A stretch of DNA of 19,032 bases. Origin: a candidate division KSB1 bacterium (lineage in GTDB: Bacteria; Zhuqueibacterota; JdFR-76; DREG01). Of the stretch, positions 1 through 7,805 are shown one piece after another. Location of the stretch: the NCBI GenBank assembly GCA_022566355.1, contig JADFJB010000096.1:1-19032 (forward strand), read 5' to 3'. Made by a program: the position numbers and the translations under genes. Position 1 is the stretch's first letter, and each line of letters starts with the position of its first letter. The notes beneath the pieces are model-generated. The model was given only the letters and a program-made list of their open reading frames with translations. It made no database searches and was not told where the DNA came from.

Positions 1-44
1 TACCGCGGTACGAAAGGCTATTTATTTGAAGTAGAGTGCTTGAA

Positions 45-172
45 GTGACAAAAGCACAAAGGCACAAAGGCACAAAGGCACAAAGGCACAAAGGCACAAA
101 GTAACAAAGTAACAAAGTAACAAAGTGACAAAGGAGCAAAGTAACAAAGTAACAAAGTAACAAAGTAACAAA
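45..172. repeat. 16-unit octamer tandem array (RNRRCAAA)
   Basis: Sixteen consecutive 8-base units run without a break. The first two are GTGACAAA and AGCACAAA, then come five GGCACAAA, three GTAACAAA, one GTGACAAA, one GGAGCAAA and four GTAACAAA. Every unit ends in CAAA. Variants are grouped in blocks, which is what local duplication by slippage would give. The period of 8 is not a multiple of 3 and no gene spans it. It lies upstream of the S9 peptidase gene. No function can be read from it. Confidence 0.95.
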
Positions 173-411
173 GGAGGAAGAGAAAAGGAAGAAAAACGCT
201 TATGTTATTGCGGTCTGCCAGTTTACAAGCGGTGATCTCATTATTGAATTGCAGGACAGTGTTTCTCCGTTTAGCAAAAGTAGCAGCATGCCATTTTTGC
301 TGCCTCCTTATTGCTCTTCCGTATACTATTAATCTTTGATGTTTTATTTAGTCTTCAATCAATCAAACCAATTTATTAACTTATTTTCCAAATAACATAA
401 GGAGAAGCGCC
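173..411. other. Non-coding leader upstream of the S9 peptidase gene
   Basis: This stretch between the octamer array and the first gene shows no convincing gene. The last bases before the ATG contain a good Shine-Dalgarno sequence (AAGGAG at 399-404, seven bases from the start). The AT-rich stretch at 330-395 presumably holds the promoter, but I cannot point to a definite -35/-10 pair. Confidence 0.5.
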
Positions 412-2421
412 ATGATTCAAATAAAATCAGTTCATCGAAGTTGGTTTGTCCTGGCTTTGTTGATTCTACTATTGTTTTCAACGACAGCGATGACCCAGGA
501 CAAGGTCTTCACACCTGAGATGGTTGTCAGTTTGGAGAGGGTATCCCAGGTTTCTTTGGATCCAACTGGCGAATGGATCGCTTATGTTTTGAGTGTTCCG
601 AGAAGTGAAAAGGATACACCAGGCGGAGCCTATTCTGAAATTTGGGTCGTAGGGACCAAGGGTGGAGAACCAAAGCGATATACTTCGAAGCCTGTTAGCG
701 CATGGTCTGTTGGCTGGTCTCGTGATGGCAAATCGATAACCTTTCTTTCCCATCGCAAGGAGCATGATGCGAATACGCAAGTCTATCAAATGCGCATCGA
801 TGGTGGAGAAGCAACGGCATTAACCCATCATGAAACTTCTGTCAGTTCGTATCAATGGTCACCCGATGGTCAATCAATTGCATTTCTGTCTACCGATCCG
901 GCAACCGATGCGGAAAAGGAAGCAAAAAAAGCTGGAGAAGATTGGCAAGTTGCAGATGAGAATTTCAAGCATCGTCGTTTATGGGTAATGAATGTAGCAA
1001 ACGGGGAGTCACACAAGATTTATGAAAAAGAACTATCTACCTGGAGCTATACCTGGTCCCCGGATGGCAGTAAAATCGCAATACAAGCAACAGATACTCC
1101 ATTGATTGATGATTCCTATATCTACAAAAAGATCTATACCGTTTCTGTAGATGGTGGAGTGCCGGCAATCCTTTGCAAGACCGAAGGGAAAATTGGTAAT
1201 ATGGCATTCTCTCCGGACGGCACCCAGCTTGCTTTTGTTGCTGCCGTAAGTCTTAACGATCCCATAGCCCAGAGTGTGTTTGTGGTTTCTGCAAATGGTG
1301 GAACGGCTAAAAATCTTACCGAGAATTACGGTGCGACAGCTAATTGGATTGGTTGGTTGGACAATAAGGAACTTTTAATGTCAGCTACCGAGGGCACCCA
1401 ATCTTCTCTGAATCGCCTGAATGCCAGTAATGGTAAGATGAAAAAGATTTTTTCCTCGGGAGCAATCTTGCAAAGTTTGAGTATTCAATCAAAAAAAGGT
1501 TTAATAGCAGCGGTCGCTCATACTCCGCAACATCCACAAGAAGTGTTTGCAGGCAAACTCAAAGATGGTAAATTAATGCGGTTAACCAAACATAACTCCG
1601 ATTTAGCCGCAGTCAAATTAGGGAGACAAGAAGTTATTGAGTGGAAGGCCAAAGACGGAATGTCGATTGAGGGTATCTTGACTTATCCAGTCGATTACGA
1701 GCAAGGTCAAAATTATCCCCTGGTTTTGCAAATACATGGTGGACCCGAAGGTGTAAGCCTTAATGGCTGGAATACGCGCTCCGGCTATCCTGTCCAAGTT
1801 TTAGCGGCGAATGGTTATATGGTTCTGGAACCGAATTATCGAGGCAGCGCTGGTAAAGGAGTTGCATTCAGCAAGGCCGATCATGATGATTTAGGCGGCA
1901 GTGAGTTTGATGATGTTTTGTCGGGAATAGACGCATTGATAGATAGAGGCCTGGTCGATCCGGACCGGGTTGGCACTGGTGGATGGTCTTATGGCGGCTA
2001 TTTCTCGGCATGGGCGGCCACTCGTTTTAGTGAGCGATTCAAAGCATCCGTAGTTGCCGCAGGTATTACGAACTGGATTTCGTTCAATGGCACAACCGAT
2101 ATCCCCCATGAAATGTCATTGGTGCATTGGAATTCCTATTGGTACGATCAAAGGGATTTGCACTGGCAGCGATCCCCGATGTACCATATCGAGAAAGCAA
2201 AAACCCCAACTTTGGTTGTGCACGGAATGTCCGACGCACGGGTCCATCCTGGACAGGGAATCGAATTATATACAGCCTTGAAACATAAAAATGTCCCGAC
2301 CAAGCTGGTTTTGTATCCACGCCAACCACATGGTTTGAGAGAAAGAGCGCATCAATTGGATTTCATCAAACGGGTGGTAGCCTGGTTTGATCAGTATTTA
2401 AAAAAAATGGCCACGAATTAA
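412..2421 (+). CDS. Secreted S9 family prolyl-oligopeptidase-like serine peptidase
   Basis: The 669-aa protein starts with a signal peptide: a basic N-terminus, a hydrophobic stretch at about 11-26, and probable cleavage near residue 28. Residues about 45-390 form a beta-propeller, with WSPDG-type (PD40) blade motifs near residues 102-106, 149-153, 215-219 and 266-270. The C-terminal part, about 420-669, is the alpha/beta-hydrolase domain. The nucleophile is Ser526 in GWSYGG, the acid is probably Asp608 in HGMSDARVHPG, and the base is His640 in RQPHG. Length and order match the acylaminoacyl-peptidase / DPP-IV-like branch of family S9, which cleaves short peptides. The start is supported by AAGGAG seven bases upstream. 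Two other exported peptidases follow, suggesting a role in peptide scavenging outside the cytoplasm. Exact specificity cannot be told. Confidence 0.93.
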   Translation: MIQIKSVHRSWFVLALLILLLFSTTAMTQDKVFTPEMVVSLERVSQVSLDPTGEWIAYVLSVPRSEKDTPGGAYSEIWVVGTKGGEPKRYTSKPVSAWSVGWSRDGKSITFLSHRKEHDANTQVYQMRIDGGEATALTHHETSVSSYQWSPDGQSIAFLSTDPATDAEKEAKKAGEDWQVADENFKHRRLWVMNVANGESHKIYEKELSTWSYTWSPDGSKIAIQATDTPLIDDSYIYKKIYTVSVDGGVPAILCKTEGKIGNMAFSPDGTQLAFVAAVSLNDPIAQSVFVVSANGGTAKNLTENYGATANWIGWLDNKELLMSATEGTQSSLNRLNASNGKMKKIFSSGAILQSLSIQSKKGLIAAVAHTPQHPQEVFAGKLKDGKLMRLTKHNSDLAAVKLGRQEVIEWKAKDGMSIEGILTYPVDYEQGQNYPLVLQIHGGPEGVSLNGWNTRSGYPVQVLAANGYMVLEPNYRGSAGKGVAFSKADHDDLGGSEFDDVLSGIDALIDRGLVDPDRVGTGGWSYGGYFSAWAATRFSERFKASVVAAGITNWISFNGTTDIPHEMSLVHWNSYWYDQRDLHWQRSPMYHIEKAKTPTLVVHGMSDARVHPGQGIELYTALKHKNVPTKLVLYPRQPHGLRERAHQLDFIKRVVAWFDQYLKKMATN

Positions 2422-2468
2422 TGGTTAATTGTGAATAGTGAATGATCGAACTGAATAAGCAAATCTAA

Positions 2469-2541
2469 TCTGAATCGGGATTTTCAGGATTATTAGAATT
2501 AATTCTTGTGAATCCTCAAATCCTGATCATCCTGGTTCAGA
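2469..2541. repeat. ATCCTG-type imperfect inverted repeat
   Basis: The left arm at 2469-2491 and the right arm at 2519-2541 are complementary at 19 of 23 positions, with a 27-base loop. Both arms carry the AGGAT/ATCCT words also seen at 16709-16749. It is probably one copy of a dispersed intergenic repeat. It could also fold in the mRNA 3' end of the S9 peptidase gene, but it has no T-tract, so I do not call it a terminator. Confidence 0.6.
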
Positions 2542-2645
2542 CATTTTTTTGACAACCCTTTTTATCAATAATTGCTTCATTTCACAATCATAATTGAAAA
2601 TTACGCCGATTCTGATAATGATTTTGTTCAAGCTGAGCATCACGT

Positions 2646-2747
2646 ATGAAACGGTTTCACTTGTTTGAGTTTGAAGATTTAGACTGGTTCCCCAATGTAA
2701 TTCGCGAGGGAATGACCGATTATCTGCGCTTTTTCATCACAAAATAA
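2646..2747 (+). pseudogene. N-terminal remnant of a class I SAM-methyltransferase-like family
   Basis: The frame from ATG 2646 encodes 33 residues beginning MKRFHLFEFEDLDWFPNVI and ends at TAA 2745-2747. The HLFEFEDxxWFP start and the following D-Y/F-L-R-F stretch are, from memory, the N-terminus of a conserved family annotated as SAM-dependent methyltransferase or hypothetical protein in Bacteroidota, Leptospira and relatives. The full-length protein is much longer, and nothing recognisable continues after the stop in the following 190 bases. No ribosome binding site precedes it. I read it as the leftover 5' end of a deleted gene; family assignment rests on memory of the motif only. Confidence 0.5.
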
Positions 2748-2938
2748 ACAGCAACCTCCTAATCAGATTGATTTATTGCAAGACCGATTTTCTCTTCAGA
2801 TAATATCTGACTGATTTCTCAATTCGTATTTTAACAATAAAAAAATTGAGGCCTTTTTACTTGGAATTTTGCCATCTATTAAGTATTGTTGAGTACCCAA
2901 TAATTGTATTAATTGTAATTCTAATGAGGAGTTAACCT

Positions 2939-4522
2939 ATGAGAAAGTTTACAATAATTATAATATTAATTTGCTTATTTGGTTTTTCGAACTCGGCAGC
3001 GATTGCCCAGAATCTGGCTACCGATGATGAAGTATTGAAACAGATCTGGACAGAGGCCATGGATAACTCGCAATTAAAACAACTTGCCCATGAACTTTTA
3101 GATGTTATCGGGCCACGACTGGTCGGAACACCGCAGATGAAAAAAGCACATGATTGGGCTGTAGAGAAGTACAAAGGGTGGGGCATTTCAGCCAGAAATG
3201 AAGAATGGGGTAAATGGCGTGGTTGGAGAAGAGGAATTTCGCACATCGACATGATGGAACCACGGGTGCGAACTCTTGAAGGAACAATGATGGCCTGGAG
3301 TCCGGGTACATTGGGTCCGCTAAAAGCAAGCTGTATTATTATGCCGGATGTTGCTGATTCAATCGAATTTGAAAACTGGTTGCCCAATGTAAACGGCAAG
3401 TTCGTGCTCATATCAATGCCGCAACCAACCGGCCGCACAGATGATAATTGGGAAGAGTTTGCTACTGAGGAATCCTTCGAAAAAATGAAAGAGGAACGGC
3501 AAAAACTGCGTGATGATTGGCGTGAAAGAGTTAAAAAAGCAGGATACAACCGCAGGACTTTACCAAAAGCTATTGAAGACGCCGGCGCTGCCGGTATCAT
3601 CGCTTCACGGTGGTCAAATGGCTGGGGAGTTAACAAAGTGCTTGGCACTACTACCCAAAGAATTCCAACGGTTGATTTGAGCTTAGAAGATTACGGTTTG
3701 GTGTATCGTCTTGTCGAGCATGGAGATAATCCAATCATCAGGATTATCGCAGATGCGGAATTTTTAGGAGAAGTGCCAACTTTTAATACAATTGCTGAAA
3801 TTAAGGGAACTGAAAAGCCCGATGAATACGTCATTCTCTCTGCTCATTTCGATTCCTGGGATGGAGCCTCCGGTGCAACGGATAATGGAACCGGTACGTT
3901 GACTATGATGGAAGCGATGCGAATTTTGAAAAAGTCATATCCTAAACCAAAACGTACCATCCTGGTTGGTCATTGGGGCAGCGAGGAACAGGGCTTAAAC
4001 GGATCTCGTGCCTTTGTAGAAGATCATCCTGAAATTGTTGAAAACCTGCAAGTTTTGTTTAACCAGGACAATGGCACGGGTCGTGTGGTGAGAATATCCG
4101 GTCAAGGTTTTATCGATGCCGGTATGTTTTTGGCTAAATGGCTTGCTCGAGTCCCCAGCGAGGTGACACGACAGATTAATTTGCGATTACCAGGAAGACC
4201 ATCTCGGGGAGGCAGTGATAATGCCTCTTTCGTAGCTGCAGGCGCGCCTGCGTTTTCCATTGGTTCGTTAAGCTGGGATTATGGAACATATACCTGGCAT
4301 ACCAACAGGGATACTTATGATAAATTGGTTTTCGATGATTTGATGAATAATGTAGTCCTTGCTGCGTCACTGGCATATTTAGCATCCGAGGATCCGGAAT
4401 TGGTATCCCGGGAAAAACGTGTGATGCCTGTAAATCAGGAAACAGGTAAACCGAGGCCGTGGCCAACACCCAGGGAACCCAATCGGAGAGGTGGTTTTCC
4501 GAAAGAGGATAACCGAAACTAG
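2939..4522 (+). CDS. Secreted M28 family zinc peptidase with PA-like domain
   Basis: The 527-aa protein has a signal peptide (hydrophobic residues 5-16, probable cleavage AIA|Q after residue 23). A PA-like insert covers roughly residues 110-260, including the GAAGII stretch near 216-221. The M28 catalytic domain follows, about 285-485. Its metal and catalytic residues are visible: His303 and Asp305 in SAHFDSWDG, Asp315 in GATDNGTG (bridging ligand), Glu349-Glu350 in GSEEQG (general base and ligand), Asp377 in NQDNGTG, and His454 in TWHTNRDTYD. A charged, probably helical insert lies near 175-205 and the last 35 residues are rich in Pro/Arg. M28 members are mostly aminopeptidases or carboxypeptidases using two zinc ions. 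The start has GAGGAG at 2926-2931. Specificity is not readable. Confidence 0.92.
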   Translation: MRKFTIIIILICLFGFSNSAAIAQNLATDDEVLKQIWTEAMDNSQLKQLAHELLDVIGPRLVGTPQMKKAHDWAVEKYKGWGISARNEEWGKWRGWRRGISHIDMMEPRVRTLEGTMMAWSPGTLGPLKASCIIMPDVADSIEFENWLPNVNGKFVLISMPQPTGRTDDNWEEFATEESFEKMKEERQKLRDDWRERVKKAGYNRRTLPKAIEDAGAAGIIASRWSNGWGVNKVLGTTTQRIPTVDLSLEDYGLVYRLVEHGDNPIIRIIADAEFLGEVPTFNTIAEIKGTEKPDEYVILSAHFDSWDGASGATDNGTGTLTMMEAMRILKKSYPKPKRTILVGHWGSEEQGLNGSRAFVEDHPEIVENLQVLFNQDNGTGRVVRISGQGFIDAGMFLAKWLARVPSEVTRQINLRLPGRPSRGGSDNASFVAAGAPAFSIGSLSWDYGTYTWHTNRDTYDKLVFDDLMNNVVLAASLAYLASEDPELVSREKRVMPVNQETGKPRPWPTPREPNRRGGFPKEDNRN

Positions 4523-4540
4523 TTTTTTATTTTAGTAACG

Positions 4541-4588
4541 CATCCCCTTCGACGAGTTTATCCTGAGCATGACGAATGGCTCAAGAGG
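4541..4588. repeat. Fragment of a dispersed intergenic repeat
   Basis: The words CCCTTCGACGAG, GAGTTTATCCTGAGCA and ATGACGAATGGCTCAAG resemble the module inside the MITE-like element at 7631-7794, whose complement reads GAGTTTATCCTGAGCGCAGC. It appears to be a decayed or partial copy. No function is suggested. Confidence 0.45.
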
Positions 4589-4758
4589 TTGCTTGGATAT
4601 GCTGGCTAAAGTTGGCTAATATATGAAATGGGAAGGATCTTGTTAAATATCATCACCTTACGTTATGACATTTAATGCTTGTTAATGTATTCTTTGAGAT
4701 TTTGAGTTTTAACACAGTCTCAAATCTGCTTTCAATAATTCTAACCAAAGGAATAAAC

Positions 4759-6466
4759 ATGATAAATAAAATAAATAAATATTTGTGTTTTCCTTTTATA
4801 GTGTTGTTGGTTTTAAGTCAAAGCGCCATTGCCCAAAACGAAGATCCCCGAAATCCCAATTGGAAAAAATACCATAGTACTACGGACGCATAAACTGTTA
4901 CAAGGTTGGATAACTGAATTTCCGAACCTGACAAATCTTTATTCAATTGGGAAAACCCACAAAGGCACTCAATTGATGGTAATTGAAATTACCAACAAGA
5001 AAACCGGAAAAGCCTCTGAAAAACCGGGTTACTATTATGATGGCAATATTCATGCTGGAGAACTTACCGGTGCTGAAGTCGCTCTTTATTTTGCCTGGCA
5101 TGTTTTGAGTAATTATGGCAAAGATCGACGAATAACCGAACTGTTAGATACACACACACTTTATGTACGTCCTAAGTTTAATCCTGATGGCGCAGATCTG
5201 GCTTTAAACACGCCAATCAATCTTCGCAGCACACCGAGACCTTATGATGAAGATGGAGATGGTTTGTTGGATGAAGATCCAACCAACGATCTGAATAAGG
5301 ATGGCGCCATCACGCGAATGCGAGTTAAAAATCCGAACGGAATATGGAAGATCAGTCAGGAAGATCAGCGGATTATGGTCCGCCGTGAAGATGGCGATTT
5401 ATCCGGCAATTTCTATGATTTATATTCCGAAGGTATCGATGATGATGATGATGGATATTACAACGAAGATGGCATTGGCGGCATCGACATGAATCGTAAT
5501 TTTCCACGCAATTGGGGTCTGGAGTTTGAACAGCGAGGCGCCGGGCCATATCCACTTTCAGAACCGGAAACCCGGGCAACGATTGAGTTTATCAATGCTC
5601 ATCGGAATATTACCGGTGTTTTTCATGGCCATACCTCGGGTGGATTTTTGTATCGGCTCCCTTCGACGACATCCTGGGATAATTATAATCTTGCCGATCA
5701 AAGATTAATTCTCGAATTATCTGATAAATATAAGACCACAACCGGACAACGAGTAGTACCCAGTTATAGCAATCCTAGAATTCATCGACATGGCACATTG
5801 ATAAGCTGGTCTTACTGGGATTTTGGCGTGGTTGCATTTGTACCAGAATTCTGGGGTGGGTTTGGCCGGGATTATGATAAAAATGGCAGCGTAACTGAAA
5901 TCGAACGACTGCGTTGGAACGATGAAGAATTAGGCGGTTCCGGATTTGTTAACTGGCAAAGGTTTGATCATCCAAAATTGGGACAAGTGGAGATTGGCGG
6001 TTGGAAAACCCGTTTTACCCGGCAGAATCCACCCACTCATCTCCTTAAAGGGGAAATCGAAAAATATGTACCCTGGATGCTGTGGCTGGCTGAAATCAGT
6101 CCTCGTATTGTGATTAAAGAAGTTTCTACGGAATTTATTGAAAAGAGTAAAATTGCGAAAATTACGGTTCTCATTGAAAATGAAGGATACTTACCAACCA
6201 ACATCACACAAAGAGCATTGGATGCAAAAATTGCTTCACCTGTTCGTGTATTAATGGACTTGAAAGATGCTGAGCTTATATCAGGCAAAAAGCGGGTAGA
6301 TATTGGACATTTGAATGGCAAACGAGGAAGTCAGGGAGAATCGGCTGATTCCAAACATACCGTTGAATATATCGTCCGTGTAAATGGAAAAAATCCTTCG
6401 GTTTCTGTAACTGTCCAATCAGAAAAGGGTGGGGTGGTGCGGAAGGTTATTTATTTAAGAGATTAA
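4759..6466 (+). CDS. Secreted M14 zinc carboxypeptidase, frameshifted after the signal peptide
   Basis: Translation from ATG 4759 (AAAGGA at 4747-4752) gives a signal peptide with cleavage near AIA|Q, then reaches TAA at 4891. The rest is in the next frame from 4892 to 6466. Dropping one T near 4891 restores a 568-aa protein that joins smoothly (STTDA/KLLQGW). In restored numbering the M14 residues are all present: His98 and Glu101 (NIHAGE), Asn245-Arg246 (MNRNF), third zinc ligand probably His291 (HGHTSGG), and catalytic Glu363 (VPEFWGG). Asp-rich calcium-binding-like loops occur near 163-173, 177-188 and 227-237, and an EF-hand-like loop at 371-382. A beta-sandwich-like domain ends the protein. 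The shift may be a real mutation or an assembly error. Read alone, the 4829 ATG would lack an export signal. It is the third exported peptidase in a row. Confidence 0.85.
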
Positions 6467-6483
6467 TAAATTATTTGAAAAAC

Positions 6484-6619
6484 ACATAACGGTCACGCAT
6501 CAGTTGCGCCGAAACCTCCAGAAGTACTAACTTTCAATAACAACAATTACAACATGCGAGGTACGAGATTTCGAAAAATCGCCACGCGTTTCGGCGTCAA
6601 CTGGATGCGATGGTTAGGT
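6484..6619 (-). repeat. Integron attC-like recombination site (59-base element)
   Basis: Read on the minus strand, the site starts with ACCTAAC (R'', fits RYYYAAC) and ends with GTTATGT (R', near GTTRRRY), 136 bp in all. Between them the arms pair: AGTTGACGCCGAAAC on one side and the complement of AGTTGCGCCGAAAC on the other, plus an outer GCATC stretch. The 5' arm (minus reading) has two unpaired extra bases; on the + strand they are T6597 and G6603 or G6604, the same base identities as the extrahelical T and G of known attC hairpins. The inner part is a long variable loop with a smaller stem. It begins 13 bases after the stop of the minus-strand gene, the normal place for a cassette's attC. 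Confidence 0.82.
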
Positions 6620-6632
6620 GGCAACTGTTAAT

Positions 6633-7334
6633 TTACCTCATTAACAACATTTTCTTTGTTTCTACAAAATCATTACCTACTTGCAATCTATAAAAATAGA
6701 TTCCACTTGAAAACTTACTTGCGTCAAAATTGATAGAATATGTATCTGCCTTTTGAAATTCTCTAACTAAAGTCTGAATGCTCCTACCAAGCATATCATA
6801 AACTTTTAATGTCACAAAATCTGAACGTGGTATGGAATATGAAATCTTCGTTGATGGATTGAATGGATTTGGATAGTTTTGAAATAGATGAAATACTTCA
6901 GGAACACTTCTACTCTCATATTCAATATCGGTCGTTTGTTGAACAAAAATTTTAATTGTATCTGACAAGCCATAACCAATTAATTCACCAGTTATCGAGT
7001 AAGTTCCCTCCTCAAGGCGATAATAATCAGGTGTGTGATTCCAGATCCAAGTATACAATGAATCAGGTGAAATGGTTACTTGAGTTAACACAGCATAACA
7101 ACCGTGATATGAGGCAGAATAGAAATCATCAATGTAGTATTCCGATTGACAAGAACTGGTGAAATACAATGTGAGTGTATCAATTGTAGGATTGTGTGCT
7201 GTGATGTTAATAATAATTGGCTCCTCAACTTGATACTCGGTTTTATCTATAGAAACGGTAATCTCTATTTGAGCCATAACTTCAGCACTTCTGAAAAAAA
7301 TAATTAGTATTGCAATAAATAAGATATTTCTCAT
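6633..7334 (-). CDS. Exported BsuPI-like protein with type IX secretion sorting domain (cassette gene)
   Basis: The 233-aa protein has a signal peptide (hydrophobic residues 4-14, probable cleavage near VMA|Q at 21-22). Residues about 24-132 are beta-rich and resemble the BsuPI / intracellular proteinase inhibitor fold: a domain with N-P-T-x-D-T-L-T-L-x-F, two cysteines (SSCQ and HGCY) that could pair, and a late EEGTYSITGEL strand. Residues about 150-233 are a Por-type sorting domain: FQNYPNPFNPST, VTLKVYDMLGR, GIYFYRL and a C-terminal K-K-M-L-L-M-R. Such domains send proteins through the type IX system to the cell surface. AGGAG lies at 7347-7343, a good distance from the start. It is the only gene on the minus strand and the cargo of the integron-type cassette. 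The BsuPI match is by eye and its activity is unknown. Confidence 0.82.
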   Translation of the reverse strand: MRNILFIAILIIFFRSAEVMAQIEITVSIDKTEYQVEEPIIINITAHNPTIDTLTLYFTSSCQSEYYIDDFYSASYHGCYAVLTQVTISPDSLYTWIWNHTPDYYRLEEGTYSITGELIGYGLSDTIKIFVQQTTDIEYESRSVPEVFHLFQNYPNPFNPSTKISYSIPRSDFVTLKVYDMLGRSIQTLVREFQKADTYSINFDASKFSSGIYFYRLQVGNDFVETKKMLLMR

Positions 7335-7363
7335 GACTATTACTCCTACTATTTTTTAAAGCC

Positions 7364-7370
7364 ACCTAAC
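7364..7370 (-). other. Cassette 5' core recombination site GTTAGGT
   Basis: The minus strand reads GTTAGGT, an exact fit to the integron core consensus GTTRRRY, 30 bases upstream of the cassette gene's start codon. With the next three bases it mirrors the opening of the attC at 6613-6622. The predicted exchange point is between G (7370) and the first T. Confidence 0.72.
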
Positions 7371-7630
7371 TACGTTTATCAAACTATAATAATAGACTAT
7401 ATCTGAAAAAATTATTGGTTAAAAATCTATACGCTCCAAAACATCATGTGATTTAGCAATATAAGAATTGTGATTTCTTTAATCAAGTTCGATTTATTTG
7501 TTTATTAAGAGGCTTTAAAGCTGTTTCAAAAAAATTCCTTTGACAAAACATAAAAAAGATGCTTATTAAAATTGGAACCTAAAAATATTTAATGAAATAT
7601 TAATAAAATATATCCACATTAATGATTAAA

Positions 7631-7794
7631 GACTTCTGAAAAATCAATCAATTGTCATTTCGACGAAGCCCTTCGGCTGCGCTCAGGATAAACTCCGCGA
7701 GGAGAAATCTTGTTCCCACTATGTATAGGCTTTAAAGATTTCTCGTCGTAAACTCCTCGAAATGACAACGTCATAGGTATTTTTAAGAAGTTTC
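7631..7794 (-). repeat. MITE-like palindromic element, copy A
   Basis: The ends are inverted copies of one another (CTTCTGAAAAAT on the left, ATTTTTAAGAAG on the right), followed inward by TGTCATTTCG and its complement, and by AAGATTTCTC-type arms. A 37-base block at 7733-7769 is identical, in reverse complement, to 10990-11026. Relative to copy B it is inverted and contains an extra ~26 bases with the CTCAGGATAAACTCC module. It encodes no protein. Confidence 0.75.
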
Positions 7795-7805
7795 TAGTAC
7801 ATATT

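Larger units (their letters stand above)
2422..2938. other. 517-bp intergenic region with an inverted repeat and a gene remnant
   Basis: This gap contains an imperfect inverted repeat (2469-2541) and a 33-codon remnant resembling the start of a methyltransferase-like gene (2646-2747), both listed separately. The AT-rich stretch at 2830-2925 probably carries the promoter of the M28 peptidase gene, but no clear consensus is visible. Confidence 0.6.
6484..7370 (-). mobile_element. Solitary integron gene cassette
   Basis: On the minus strand the order is: core site GTTAGGT (7370-7364), AGGAG ribosome site, one ORF (7334-6633), then an attC-like site (6619-6484). The 5' boundary GTTAGGTGGC is the exact complement of the 10 bases GCCACCTAAC that open the attC. 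This is expected because in the circular cassette these two halves are R' and R'' of the same site. The outer 3' half-site differs (TTATGT), as expected if it came from the insertion target. Removing the cassette would leave an AT-rich intergenic sequence between the M14 gene and radA. No integron integrase gene and no second cassette is visible. Confidence 0.78.

Noticed and set aside
45-172. CRISPR-like array
   Set aside because: The units are 8 bases and contiguous, with no spacers; it is a simple tandem repeat.
202-339. 45-codon ORF starting at ATG 202
   Set aside because: Its product is a Leu/Cys-rich string without family resemblance, the purine-rich stretch is too far upstream for a ribosome site, and it is short enough to occur by chance.
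2469-2541. Rho-independent terminator of the S9 peptidase gene
   Set aside because: The stem is AT-rich with four mismatches and a long loop, and no T-tract follows the right arm directly.
2932-3648. 238-codon open frame on the minus strand opposite the M28 gene
   Set aside because: It is fully antisense to a gene with intact catalytic motifs, and its product is Ser/Pro/Ile-rich without domains.
4675-4758. Upstream in-frame start for the M14 gene at 4675
   Set aside because: The ATG at 4759 has AAAGGA and directly begins a normal signal peptide; the upstream extension would bury the signal peptide behind 28 residues.
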